From Sphingomonas faeni (GTDB taxonomy: Bacteria > Pseudomonadota > Alphaproteobacteria > Sphingomonadales > Sphingomonadaceae), in the NCBI RefSeq assembly GCF_003053745.1, contig NZ_QAYE01000010.1, forward strand, positions 62,001 through 126,000: DNA of 64,000 nucleotides, in the 5' to 3' direction. Made by a program: the position numbers and the translations under genes. Position 1 is the first letter of the stretch. Every line of letters starts with the position of its first letter. Under the pieces are notes generated by a model, which was not told the DNA's origin, ran no database searches, and saw only the letters and a list, made by a program, of their open reading frames with translations. This document shows, one piece after another, positions 9,261 through 16,987 of this stretch.

Positions 9261-9334
9261 GCTCCGTAGGTAGGAGCGCGCCTGCCAACCCCCAAGTTGC
9301 CCGAACCCCAAGCATCTGCGTTGCGGAGATTATT

Positions 9335-9829
9335 TTGACCGACGTTTCGACCCTGCCCTACCGTCCTTGCGCCGGCATCATGCTCGTGAACGCGGAGGGG
9401 AAGATCTTCGTCGGTCAGCGCAACGATTCGCCGCTGGAGGCATGGCAGATGCCGCAGGGCGGGATCGACCCCGGCGAAGACGCCGAAGCCGCCGCACTGC
9501 GCGAGCTCGGCGAGGAAACCGGCGTCATGCCGGACAAGGTCGAACTGGTCGCCGAAGCGCCCGGCGAATTCGTCTACGACCTCCCCCCCGAACTGCTCGG
9601 CAAAGTGTGGAAAGGCAAATGGCGCGGCCAGACGCAGCGCTGGTTCCTGTACCGCTTCCACGGGACCGACGCCGACGTGAACATCGCCACCGACCACGAG
9701 GAATTCCGCGCGTGGCGCTGGAGCGATCCCGCCGACCTGCCGCGGTTGATCGTCCCGTTCAAGAAGGCGCTCTACGAACAGGTACTCGCCGCCTTCGAGC
9801 CACATCTCGGCGCAACAGGTAAGCGCTGA
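9335..9829 (+). CDS. rppH: RNA pyrophosphohydrolase, Nudix family
   Basis: 164-residue Nudix hydrolase. The Nudix box runs from GGIDPGEDAEAAA through LRELGEETGV, matching GX5EX7REUXEEXGU, and is preceded by WQMPQGG as in RppH, which removes pyrophosphate from 5' mRNA ends or hydrolyses dinucleoside polyphosphates. C-terminal features such as GQTQRWFLYRF and FRAWRW also fit RppH. The start appears to be TTG at 9335, set by a GCGGAG ribosome-binding site 7-8 nt upstream; there is no in-frame ATG before the conserved YRPCAGIML. It is divergent from the HDAC-like gene. Confidence 0.93.
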   Translation: MTDVSTLPYRPCAGIMLVNAEGKIFVGQRNDSPLEAWQMPQGGIDPGEDAEAAALRELGEETGVMPDKVELVAEAPGEFVYDLPPELLGKVWKGKWRGQTQRWFLYRFHGTDADVNIATDHEEFRAWRWSDPADLPRLIVPFKKALYEQVLAAFEPHLGATGKR

Positions 9830-9868
9830 GCAGTTCCCAATCCGTCACGCTGCCGTTACGGAACGGCT

Positions 9869-10771
9869 GTGCGCCGCCTAGCCCCTCTCCTGCTCGCCCC
9901 GCTGCTGCTGGCGAACGCGCCCGATCCGCAGTCGGTGATGATCCCCGAGACGATCCGCGCAATGCTCGACGCCGCGCTGGAGGCGGGTAACGAGGCGGAC
10001 GTCAACACGATAGCCAAATACGCGCGCGCCGCCGATCCGCTCAGCGGCGACGCGGTGCTGGCGATCGCCGAAAAGTGGAAAGCCGACCGCGCCGCGCAGC
10101 GCACGCAGGTCATCCGCCAAGCCAGCTTCCTCGACCTGTGGAGCGGCAAGGCCGAGGTCGGCGGGTATCTGACGACCGGCAATTCCGACACGGCGGGCGG
10201 CACGGCGGTGCTCGACCTCAACCGCGAAGGTCTTCGCTGGCGCCAGAAATTCCATGCGCAGGCGGACTATCAGTCGAACCAGAACATCACGACGCGCGAG
10301 CATTATCTTGCCTCGTACGAACCCAACTACAAGATCGACGACCGCGCCTATATCTACGGCGTCGCGCAATATGAAGGCGATCGGTTCCTCGGCTATTTCA
10401 ACCGCTATTCGACGTCGGTCGGTGCCGGCTACAGCGTGATCAAGACCGCAGGGACCAAGCTCGATCTCGAACTCGGGCCAGCGTATCGCTACACCGAATT
10501 CACCGACGATACCGAGCAGAGCAGCATCGCCGCGCGTGGCACCGCGAATTTCAGCGTACGGATCCTGAGCGGCCTGTCGGTCAGCCAGGTCGCCTCCGCC
10601 TATGTCCAGCGCTACAACAGCACGCTTAGCGGCACGACCTCGCTCAACGCCAAGCTGATCGGGCCGCTGTCCGCAGCCTTGTCGTACAGCGTCCAGTATG
10701 AAAGCGAGCCACCGGTCGGTTCGGTCTCGACCGACACCACCAGCCGCGCGTCGCTGGTCTACAGCTTCTGA
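9869..10771 (+). CDS. DUF481-family outer-membrane protein
   Basis: 300 residues. An N-terminal signal (MRRLAPLLLAPLLLANA) precedes a helical segment of about 60 residues, then a beta-rich DUF481 domain (roughly residues 90-300) of alternating aromatic and polar strands that ends in the outer-membrane terminal Phe (SLVYSF). Such proteins are predicted beta-barrels of unknown role, often described as salt-induced. The start is GTG at 9869. It follows rppH by 39 nt in the same direction, so cotranscription is possible but not required. Confidence 0.87.
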   Translation: MRRLAPLLLAPLLLANAPDPQSVMIPETIRAMLDAALEAGNEADVNTIAKYARAADPLSGDAVLAIAEKWKADRAAQRTQVIRQASFLDLWSGKAEVGGYLTTGNSDTAGGTAVLDLNREGLRWRQKFHAQADYQSNQNITTREHYLASYEPNYKIDDRAYIYGVAQYEGDRFLGYFNRYSTSVGAGYSVIKTAGTKLDLELGPAYRYTEFTDDTEQSSIAARGTANFSVRILSGLSVSQVASAYVQRYNSTLSGTTSLNAKLIGPLSAALSYSVQYESEPPVGSVSTDTTSRASLVYSF

Positions 10772-10811
10772 CGCTGTTCCCACGCGCGCCCAGCCTCGCT
10801 AGGGTTAGGCG

Positions 10812-12017
10812 ATGAGGGGACTTTCACCGATAGAGCGCGATGCCGTCGACACGGCGGGCGCTGCACCGATGCTGGCGCAGGTCGAGGCTTGGGCGGCGGT
10901 CAACAGCGGCACGCGCAACCTTGCCGGGCTGGCGACGATGGCCGGACTGCTCGGCGATGCGTTCGCGATCCTGCCGGGCGAGCTCACGCTGGTCGAGCCG
11001 ACGCATGTCGACAGCGTCGGCACGGACGGCGTGGTTTCGGCGATCGAGCACGGCAAGCACCTGCACCTTGTCGTCCGCCCGGACGCACCGGTCCGCATGC
11101 TGTTCACGGGGCACATGGACACGGTCTACCCAGTCGATCACGGGTTCCAGGCGCTGCGATGGCTGGACGACGGCCGACTGAACGGCCCTGGCGTCGCAGA
11201 CATGAAGGGCGGGCTGGCGGTGATGCTTGCCGCGCTTGAGGCGGTCGAGGCCAGCCCGTTCGCCGCACGGATCGGCTATGACGTCGTCATCAACTCCGAC
11301 GAGGAAACCGGCTCTTTCTCGTCTGCCGCGTTGCTCGCCCGCGCCGCGCACGGCAAGGTCGCCGCGCTGACCTACGAACCCGCGCTCGCCGACGGGACTC
11401 TCGCCGGCGCACGCGGCGGCACGGGCAACTTCTCGATCATCGTCCACGGTCGCAGCGCGCACGCCGGTCGCAACCCCGAAGACGGCCGCAATGCGCTCGT
11501 CGCGGCTGCTGATATCGCGGTGAGGCTGTCGAAGGTCCGCGGCCCCCGTCTTGCAGTCAATCCGGCGCGGATCGAGGGCGGTGGCCCGAACAACGTCGTC
11601 CCCGACCTCGCCATCCTCCGCATCAACTTCCGCCCGGCGACGCTCGACGACATCGCGCGCGCGCAATCGCACTTCGACTCCGCGGTCGCGATGGTCGCGG
11701 CCGAGCACGACGTCCGCATCGAGGTCCATGGCAGCTTCAACCGCCCGCCGAAGCCGATCGACGACGGCGCCGCGCGGCTGTTCGATCTGGTCAAGGCATC
11801 AGGTGCGGACCTCGGCCTTGATATTGCCTGGAAAGCGACCGGCGGGGTGTGCGACGGCAACAATATCGCCGCCGCCGGCGTGCCGGTCGTCGACACGATG
11901 GGCGTCCGCGGCGGCGCGATCCATTCGACCGACGAATTCATGATCCCCGACAGCCTCGCCGAACGTGCGGCGCTGTCGGCGGTCACCATATTGCGTATCG
12001 CGGAGGGCCGCTTGTGA
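10812..12017 (+). CDS. M20-family metallohydrolase (glutamate carboxypeptidase-like)
   Basis: 401-residue zinc peptidase/acylase of the M20/ArgE/DapE/CPG2 group. Ligand motifs are FTGHMDTVYP (about 97-106), GPGVADMKGG (bridging Asp) and NSDEETGS (catalytic Glu and ligand), with a small dimerisation domain in the middle and the distal His in GGAIHSTDEF. No signal peptide, so cytosolic. Its stop overlaps the start of the arginine N-succinyltransferase gene (GTGA), so the two are translationally coupled, which suggests it hydrolyses an N-acyl amino acid in arginine or ornithine metabolism. The true substrate is not readable from sequence. Confidence 0.88.
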   Translation: MRGLSPIERDAVDTAGAAPMLAQVEAWAAVNSGTRNLAGLATMAGLLGDAFAILPGELTLVEPTHVDSVGTDGVVSAIEHGKHLHLVVRPDAPVRMLFTGHMDTVYPVDHGFQALRWLDDGRLNGPGVADMKGGLAVMLAALEAVEASPFAARIGYDVVINSDEETGSFSSAALLARAAHGKVAALTYEPALADGTLAGARGGTGNFSIIVHGRSAHAGRNPEDGRNALVAAADIAVRLSKVRGPRLAVNPARIEGGGPNNVVPDLAILRINFRPATLDDIARAQSHFDSAVAMVAAEHDVRIEVHGSFNRPPKPIDDGAARLFDLVKASGADLGLDIAWKATGGVCDGNNIAAAGVPVVDTMGVRGGAIHSTDEFMIPDSLAERAALSAVTILRIAEGRL

Positions 12018-13036
12018 GCTTCAGGATCCGGGCCGCGGTCGACGACGACCTTCAGCACCTTTACGAAATGGCCAAGCTGACCGGCGGCGGCTTCACCAAT
12101 TTACCGCCCGATCGCCGCGCACTCACCGCCAAGCTCGAACGCAGCCACACCGCCTTCGCGCGCACCGACGGCCCGGTCCAGGACGAGCTGTTCGTGCTGA
12201 TCCTCGAGAACATCGAGACGAAGGAAGTCCGCGGCACCTGCCAGATCTTCACGCAGGTGGGGCAGAGCTACCCGTTCTACAGCTACCGGATCGGCCAGCT
12301 CACGCAGCATAGCCGCGAGCTGAACCGAACCTTCCGCGCCGACATGCTCACGCTCGCCACCGATCTGGAAGGCGCAAGCGAGGTCGGTGGGCTGTTTCTC
12401 CATCCCGGCGAACGCGCGGGCGGCCTTGGCCTGTTGCTCGCGCGCAGCCGCTACCTCTTCATCAAGATGCACCGCGCGCGTTTTGCCGACCGGATCCTCG
12501 CCGAACTGCGCGGGGTCATCGACGAGGCGGGCGGCTCGCCGTTCTGGGACGGCCTCGCAGGCCGCTTCTTCGGGATGAATTTTCAGGACGCGGACCAGTT
12601 CAATGCCATCAACGGCCACCAGTTCATCGCCGACCTGATGCCCAAGCACCCGATCTACACCGCGATGCTGACCGAAACCGCGCGCGCCGCGATCGGCCTG
12701 CCGCATCCCTCGGGCCGCGCGGCGATGCGGATGCTCGAGAACGAAGGCTTCGCGTTCGAGAACTATGTCGACATCTTCGACGGCGGCCCGACGATGACCG
12801 CACGTACCGATCTGGTCCGCTCGATCGCCGATGCGCGCGATAGCAACGTGGTCGGGGTCGGGGTCGGTGGCGACGACGGCAAGGACGCCCTGGTCGCGAC
12901 GGGCAACCTCGCAGACTTCCGCGCAGCGTTCGGCAAGGTCCGCGAGACCGAGGGCGGCGTCGTGCTGGCCGATGATTGCGCGCGCTCGTTGAGCGTTGGA
13001 GAAGCGGACCGGGTCATGCACGTCGCTCGCATCTGA
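12014..13036 (+). CDS. astA: Arginine N-succinyltransferase
   Basis: 340-residue GNAT-like acyltransferase that transfers succinyl from succinyl-CoA to arginine, the first step of the AST pathway. Recognisable segments are RAAVDDDLQHLYEMAKLTGGG at the N-terminus (seen in part), GSPFWDGLAGRFFGMNF near the middle, and a FENYVDIFDGGPTM region. The start is GTG at 12014, inside the upstream stop (GTGA). No astB, astC, astD or astE gene lies in the window, so either the pathway is dispersed or this protein works with the coupled M20 hydrolase on a different acyl amino acid. Confidence 0.92.
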   Translation: MSFRIRAAVDDDLQHLYEMAKLTGGGFTNLPPDRRALTAKLERSHTAFARTDGPVQDELFVLILENIETKEVRGTCQIFTQVGQSYPFYSYRIGQLTQHSRELNRTFRADMLTLATDLEGASEVGGLFLHPGERAGGLGLLLARSRYLFIKMHRARFADRILAELRGVIDEAGGSPFWDGLAGRFFGMNFQDADQFNAINGHQFIADLMPKHPIYTAMLTETARAAIGLPHPSGRAAMRMLENEGFAFENYVDIFDGGPTMTARTDLVRSIADARDSNVVGVGVGGDDGKDALVATGNLADFRAAFGKVRETEGGVVLADDCARSLSVGEADRVMHVARI

Positions 13037-13064
13037 CCGCCGCAATCCAACTTAGAACGTCGGG

Positions 13065-13081
13065 TTAATTTACAGGTAACC
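13065..13081 (+). promoter_or_regulatory. Possible CtrA-binding site
   Basis: TTAA-N7-GTAACC differs from the CtrA consensus TTAA-N7-TTAAC(C) by one base and sits about 60 nt upstream of the small membrane protein gene at 13144. The motif is seen directly; binding is inferred, and such short motifs arise by chance. Confidence 0.35.
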
Positions 13082-13143
13082 ATATTTTTGGCGTCAGAGC
13101 CGCGCATATCAGCCACTGGCACGCACCTTGCTGCTACGCTCGC

Positions 13144-13362
13144 ATGTGGACTCGCTTTGCTCGCCTCTTCACCATCAAGACCAAGTTCGAGGCCTTCCTC
13201 GTCATCTACGGCCTCGGCGTTGGCGCGGTCGAACGCGGGATGCACTATCTTCAGCAATATCCCGGATACGGCGGCTGGCTGCTGTTCGCCGCCTGCCCGA
13301 TCGCCGTCTTCATGGCTGGCGGGCGGATCATCGACTCGGTCGATCACGCGCACCAACGATAG
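13144..13362 (+). CDS. Small membrane protein of unknown function
   Basis: 72 residues with two predicted transmembrane segments (about FEAFLVIYGLGVGA and GGWLLFAACPIAVFMAGG), a basic N-terminus (MWTRFARLFTIKTK) and a charged C-terminal tail. No known domain was recognised. Coding is supported by its codon use matching its neighbours, the hydrophobic pattern and a CtrA-like site upstream. It converges on the Crp/Fnr gene, whose stop lies 5 nt beyond. I recall similar short proteins in sphingomonads, but cannot confirm this here. Confidence 0.7.
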   Translation: MWTRFARLFTIKTKFEAFLVIYGLGVGAVERGMHYLQQYPGYGGWLLFAACPIAVFMAGGRIIDSVDHAHQR

Positions 13363-13367
13363 GAGCG

Positions 13368-14105
13368 TCAGCTGGTCTGTTGCGCGAGGTGGAGGTAGCG
13401 GCTCGAAAAGTCGGCCAGTTCGCGCAGCGCATCCCATTGCGGAAAGCTGATCCGGCGACGGTTGCGCCCGATCAGGCCGTCCGCCTCTAACGACTTTATC
13501 GTCCGGTTAACATGCACCGCCGTAAGCCCGAGTGCATCGCCGAGTTGCTCCTGGCTCATCGGCAATTCATAGCCCTCGGCGCTGGTCAGCCCCTGCATGT
13601 CGAGACGGATGGCGAATTCGCACAGGAAATGCGCCAGCCGCGATCGCGCGTCGCGGCGACCGATGTTGAGGATCCATTCGCGGAAGATCGATCCCTCGAC
13701 CAGCGTGTTGACGAAGATCGCGTTGCCGATGGCAGCACGGTTCCGCGCCAGTTCGCGCAGTGCGGACCGCGGGATCGTCGCGATCTCCGCGCGTGTGAGC
13801 GTTTGAACGTTGTGGTCCGCGACGTCGAGGAACAGATGCTGGAAGTCGAGCGGCTCGCCTGGGATGTGCAGCGAGACGATCTGTCGCATGCCCGCACCGG
13901 TCAGCTTCTGGCGATATGCAAACCCCGACAACAGTACCGCGCATTGATCCGGCGCATCGCCTTCGCGCACGAGATAGGAGGACGGCTCGAACGTGCGCAA
14001 CGTATATGGCAGCGCGAGCAGCGCCTTGCGGTCGCCGTCGTCCAGCACCGCGTGCGTTTCCAACTTCCGAACCATCAGCGCCAGGGGGCTGGGCGTCGTA
14101 GCCAT
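13368..14105 (-). CDS. Crp/Fnr-family transcriptional regulator
   Basis: 245 residues. The N-terminal cyclic-nucleotide-binding-fold domain (about 20-140) is followed by a Crp-type winged helix with recognition region ELPMSQEQLGDALGLTAVHV and NRTIKSLEADGLI. There is no N-terminal cysteine cluster, so it is not an FNR-type oxygen sensor; this is the broad sphingomonad Crp-like group with unknown effector. The start is taken as the ATG at 14105; an in-frame ATG at 14141 would add 12 residues. It is preceded by a long AT-rich spacer that probably holds its promoter. Confidence 0.88.
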   Translation of the reverse strand: MATTPSPLALMVRKLETHAVLDDGDRKALLALPYTLRTFEPSSYLVREGDAPDQCAVLLSGFAYRQKLTGAGMRQIVSLHIPGEPLDFQHLFLDVADHNVQTLTRAEIATIPRSALRELARNRAAIGNAIFVNTLVEGSIFREWILNIGRRDARSRLAHFLCEFAIRLDMQGLTSAEGYELPMSQEQLGDALGLTAVHVNRTIKSLEADGLIGRNRRRISFPQWDALRELADFSSRYLHLAQQTS

Positions 14106-14429
14106 GAGTGTAATCCCGCAGAAATCGGGGCGGGAGCACATGCATCTCTCGGTCGTCAGGGCCCAAAAATCGGCTGGCGATAATCCCTTTTAACATAGCT
14201 CGAGCGGAAATGTTTTAATTAATGTTTGAGAGGACCGATCTGCTCCAATTAATTTTAGGGTCCTACAAATATAATTAAAATTATTCGCTTTATGGTCTGT
14301 CGATCATATTGCTGAGATCCGAAATGGCAAAAACCAAATCAGTTTTTTATATCGCACAAATGATCGCTTCCGGTTACTACGAATACTTGATCATCGTGAA
14401 AAATGTGATAGCTAGTCATTCACAGATCT
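14106..14429. other. AT-rich intergenic spacer
   Basis: This 324-bp stretch between cobU and the Crp/Fnr gene is sharply AT-rich over roughly 14190-14430 (runs such as AATATAATTAAAATTATT near 14270) in otherwise very GC-rich DNA. It presumably contains the promoter of the Crp/Fnr gene. One short plus-strand frame (14324-14476, 50 codons) is present but has no recognised similarity and runs into cobU, so it is not called as a gene. Confidence 0.7.
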
Positions 14430-14987
14430 CTAATCCATGTTCGGCGTCTTCCAGCGCTGAACCAACCCGGCCATGACCATGTCGACGGAATCGACCTCCG
14501 CCGCGATCCGCTGATGCAGCAACCCGGCCGCATCCCGGAAACGCCGAGCCAACGCATTGTCCGGGACGATACCCAACCCGACTTCGTTCGACACCAGGAT
14601 GACGCGGCCTTCCAACCGCGCGATCGTCTCGACCAGATCGTCCACGCGCGCGGCGACGGCTTCGTCGGCTAGCAGCAGGTTCGACACCCACAGGGTCAGG
14701 CAATCGACCAGCATCACGACGTCCGGGCGGTCTTCGCTCTTCAGCGCCTCGCCAAGCGCCAGCGGAGCCTCCACCGTCTGCCACCGATCGTCGCGATCGG
14801 CACGATGGCGCGCGATCCGATCCTCCATCTCGCCGTCGAATGCCTGCGCGGTTGCGATATAGACGAGCCGCGTCGCGTGGTCCGTCGCCGCGGCTTCGGC
14901 CATGCCTTGCGCATGGCGACTTTTCCCCGAACGCGCACCGCCCAGCACGAACAGGCTTTTTCCAAACGGCGTCCCGACCGATTGCAT
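14430..14987 (-). CDS. cobU: Adenosylcobinamide kinase / adenosylcobinamide-phosphate guanylyltransferase
   Basis: 185-residue bifunctional enzyme (also CobP) that phosphorylates adenosylcobinamide and activates it as the GDP ester during nucleotide-loop assembly and cobinamide salvage. The P-loop FVLGGARSGKS is near residues 14-24, VDCLTLWVSNLL carries the conserved Asp-Cys region, and VSNEVGLGIVP is the family signature. The start is the ATG at 14985-14987, which gives the usual length; the frame is open further upstream. It is divergent from cobD, with about 94 bp between them and no riboswitch visible there. Confidence 0.95.
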   Translation of the reverse strand: MQSVGTPFGKSLFVLGGARSGKSRHAQGMAEAAATDHATRLVYIATAQAFDGEMEDRIARHRADRDDRWQTVEAPLALGEALKSEDRPDVVMLVDCLTLWVSNLLLADEAVAARVDDLVETIARLEGRVILVSNEVGLGIVPDNALARRFRDAAGLLHQRIAAEVDSVDMVMAGLVQRWKTPNMD

Positions 14988-15081
14988 CCTACCGTTTCCT
15001 TCACGCTTGCTCGACGGGCCCGGAATGACGATGACGCTCGGAAGATCAAGCGAAAGCCCACGGGCGCGAGTGAAAGACAGT

Positions 15082-16056
15082 ATGAACGCCCTGCGCATCC
15101 ACGGTGGACGGATCGACCTCGCCGCCGTCCACTATCCGGATGCGCCGCGACCCTGGCTCGACCTGTCGACCGGCATCAATCCCTGCGCGTGGCCGACCGA
15201 TCGCGTCCCGACGGTCGATCTGCTTAGCCTCCCCTCGCCCGCAGCGATCGCCGATCTGGAAGCCGCCGCGGCTGCGGTGCTCGGTACGACCGCGGACCGG
15301 GTCGTTGCGCTACCCGGTAGCGAACTCGGCCTTCGAATGCTGGCCGTGCTGGACCTGCCTAGCCCCGCCCGGTTCGTCGTGCCGAGTTACGCCACGCATG
15401 CCGAAGCGATCTACGGTGCCGTTCCGATAGCGCGAGATGCGATCGGAACGGTCGCGGACGGCACGCTGTTGCTGGCCAACCCCAACAACCCCGACGGTCA
15501 TCGGGACACGCCGCAACGTTTGCTGACGATCGCCCGCAGCGGTACCTTCCTGATCGTGGACGAAGCGTTCGCCGACGTCGCGCCCGGATCTAGCCTCATC
15601 CCCCTGCTCGGCCCCGACGACCGCGCGATCGTATTTCGGTCGTTCGGCAAATTCTTCGGCCTGCCCGGCGTGCGGCTCGGGTTCATGATCGGGCCGCCGG
15701 AGCACGTCGCCGAGATACGACAACGGCTCGGCAGCTGGCCAATATCGGCGCACGCCGTGGCCTATGGCAGCGCGGCCTACCGAGACACCGAATGGATCGC
15801 CGCCGCGCGGGTCTCGATCGTCGAACGCGCCGAGAGGCTCGACGCGATGTTGGCACGCCATGGGCTCCAAGCCGGCGGCGAATGCGCGTTGTTCCGGCTG
15901 ATCGAGACCGACGCGGCACCCGCGCTGTTCGAACGGCTTGCACAGGTCGGCATCCTGACTCGAACCTTCGATCATTCGCCCCGCTGGCTTCGTATGGGCG
16001 TCCCGGGCAGCGACGAAGCCTGTGCACGGCTCGACGAGGCGCTTGGCGGTGCTTGA
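15082..16056 (+). CDS. cobD: Threonine-phosphate decarboxylase (PLP-dependent)
   Basis: 324-residue class I/II aminotransferase-fold enzyme (Salmonella CobD, Pseudomonas CobC) producing (R)-1-amino-2-propanol phosphate, the linker between the corrin ring and the lower nucleotide. The PLP lysine lies in FRSFGKFFGLPGVRLGF; N-terminal LDLSTGINP and NPNNPDG (PLP pocket) are also conserved. The start is the ATG at 15082; the frame remains open upstream across the cobU start. Its stop overlaps the GTG start of cbiB by 8 nt, so cobD-cbiB-cobQ form one operon. Confidence 0.94.
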   Translation: MNALRIHGGRIDLAAVHYPDAPRPWLDLSTGINPCAWPTDRVPTVDLLSLPSPAAIADLEAAAAAVLGTTADRVVALPGSELGLRMLAVLDLPSPARFVVPSYATHAEAIYGAVPIARDAIGTVADGTLLLANPNNPDGHRDTPQRLLTIARSGTFLIVDEAFADVAPGSSLIPLLGPDDRAIVFRSFGKFFGLPGVRLGFMIGPPEHVAEIRQRLGSWPISAHAVAYGSAAYRDTEWIAAARVSIVERAERLDAMLARHGLQAGGECALFRLIETDAAPALFERLAQVGILTRTFDHSPRWLRMGVPGSDEACARLDEALGGA

Positions 16057-16987
16057 GCCGGTAGCCGGGCTGGCGATCATCATCGACGCCGCGGTCGGCT
16101 GGCCGGCGCCGCTCTATGCGCGGATCGGTCATCCGGTCGGCGGCTTCGCGCGAGTGATCGGATGGGCGGAGACGCGCTGGAACCGCCCTACGCTATCGGA
16201 CACGATCCGCCGCGCCGCCGGTGTCATCACGATCGTTGTTCTCGTCGCAGTTGCGGTCGGGGTCGCCCTCGCCGCAACCTCCCTCGCGCGGCTCGTTCTT
16301 GGTCCCATGGCCTGGATCGCGATCGGCGCGATGGCAGCGCCCGGCCTCGCGATCCGTAGCCTGTACGACCATGTCGTGCCGGTCGCGCGTGCCCTCGAAA
16401 GCGACGACCTCGAAGCCGCCCGCACCCGCGTCGCGATGATCGTCGGCCGGGACGTCGCGACGCTCGACGAAGCCGGCGTCGCGCGCGCCGCGATCGAGAG
16501 CCTGGCGGAGAGCGTCTGCGACGGCGTCGTCGCGCCGCTGTTCTGGCTGCTGGTCGCCGGCCTGCCCGGCCTCTGGGCGTACAAGGCGATCAACACCGCG
16601 GACAGCCTGATCGGGCACCGCGAGGCCCGATGGCGCGCATTCGGCTGGGCGGCAGCGCGGACCGACGACGTCGCCAACCTCATCCCCGCGCGGATCAGCG
16701 GCGTTTTGCTCTGCCTTGCCGGCTGGGGCGGTTGGCGAACGATGTGGCGCGATGCCGGCAACCATGCCTCGCCCAACGCAGGATGGCCCGAGGCGGCGAT
16801 GGCCGGCGCGCTGGGCCTTCGCCTCGCCGGACCTATCGCCTATGACGGTATCGTCACCGCCAAGCCTTATATCGGTGACGGTCGCAGCGACGTAACCGCC
16901 ACAGACCTCCGCGCGGCGCTCGGCATCTATCGCCGGGCCTGCATCCTTCTCCTCGTCATTGCCGGAGTACTCGCATGGCGGCTCTGA
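16049..16987 (+). CDS. cbiB: Adenosylcobinamide-phosphate synthase
   Basis: 312-residue integral membrane enzyme (CobD in Pseudomonas nomenclature) joining aminopropanol phosphate to adenosylcobyric acid. Several transmembrane helices are visible (near residues 55-90, 150-175, 210-230 and the C-terminal ILLLVIAGVLAWRL). Family motifs include ESLAESVCDGVVAPLFW, NTADSLIGHR and the DDVANLIPAR stretch. The likely start is GTG at 16049, overlapping the cobD stop; a slightly earlier TTG is an alternative. Its 3' end overlaps cobQ by 13 nt. Confidence 0.93.
   Translation: MLEPVAGLAIIIDAAVGWPAPLYARIGHPVGGFARVIGWAETRWNRPTLSDTIRRAAGVITIVVLVAVAVGVALAATSLARLVLGPMAWIAIGAMAAPGLAIRSLYDHVVPVARALESDDLEAARTRVAMIVGRDVATLDEAGVARAAIESLAESVCDGVVAPLFWLLVAGLPGLWAYKAINTADSLIGHREARWRAFGWAAARTDDVANLIPARISGVLLCLAGWGGWRTMWRDAGNHASPNAGWPEAAMAGALGLRLAGPIAYDGIVTAKPYIGDGRSDVTATDLRAALGIYRRACILLLVIAGVLAWRL

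Noticed and set aside
13368..14105. Oxygen-sensing FNR/FixK
   Set aside because: No N-terminal cysteine cluster and no nearby microaerobic genes.
14324..14476. 50-residue gene in the AT-rich spacer
   Set aside because: Last third is antisense to cobU, no convincing ribosome-binding site and no recognised similarity; kept only as a finding.
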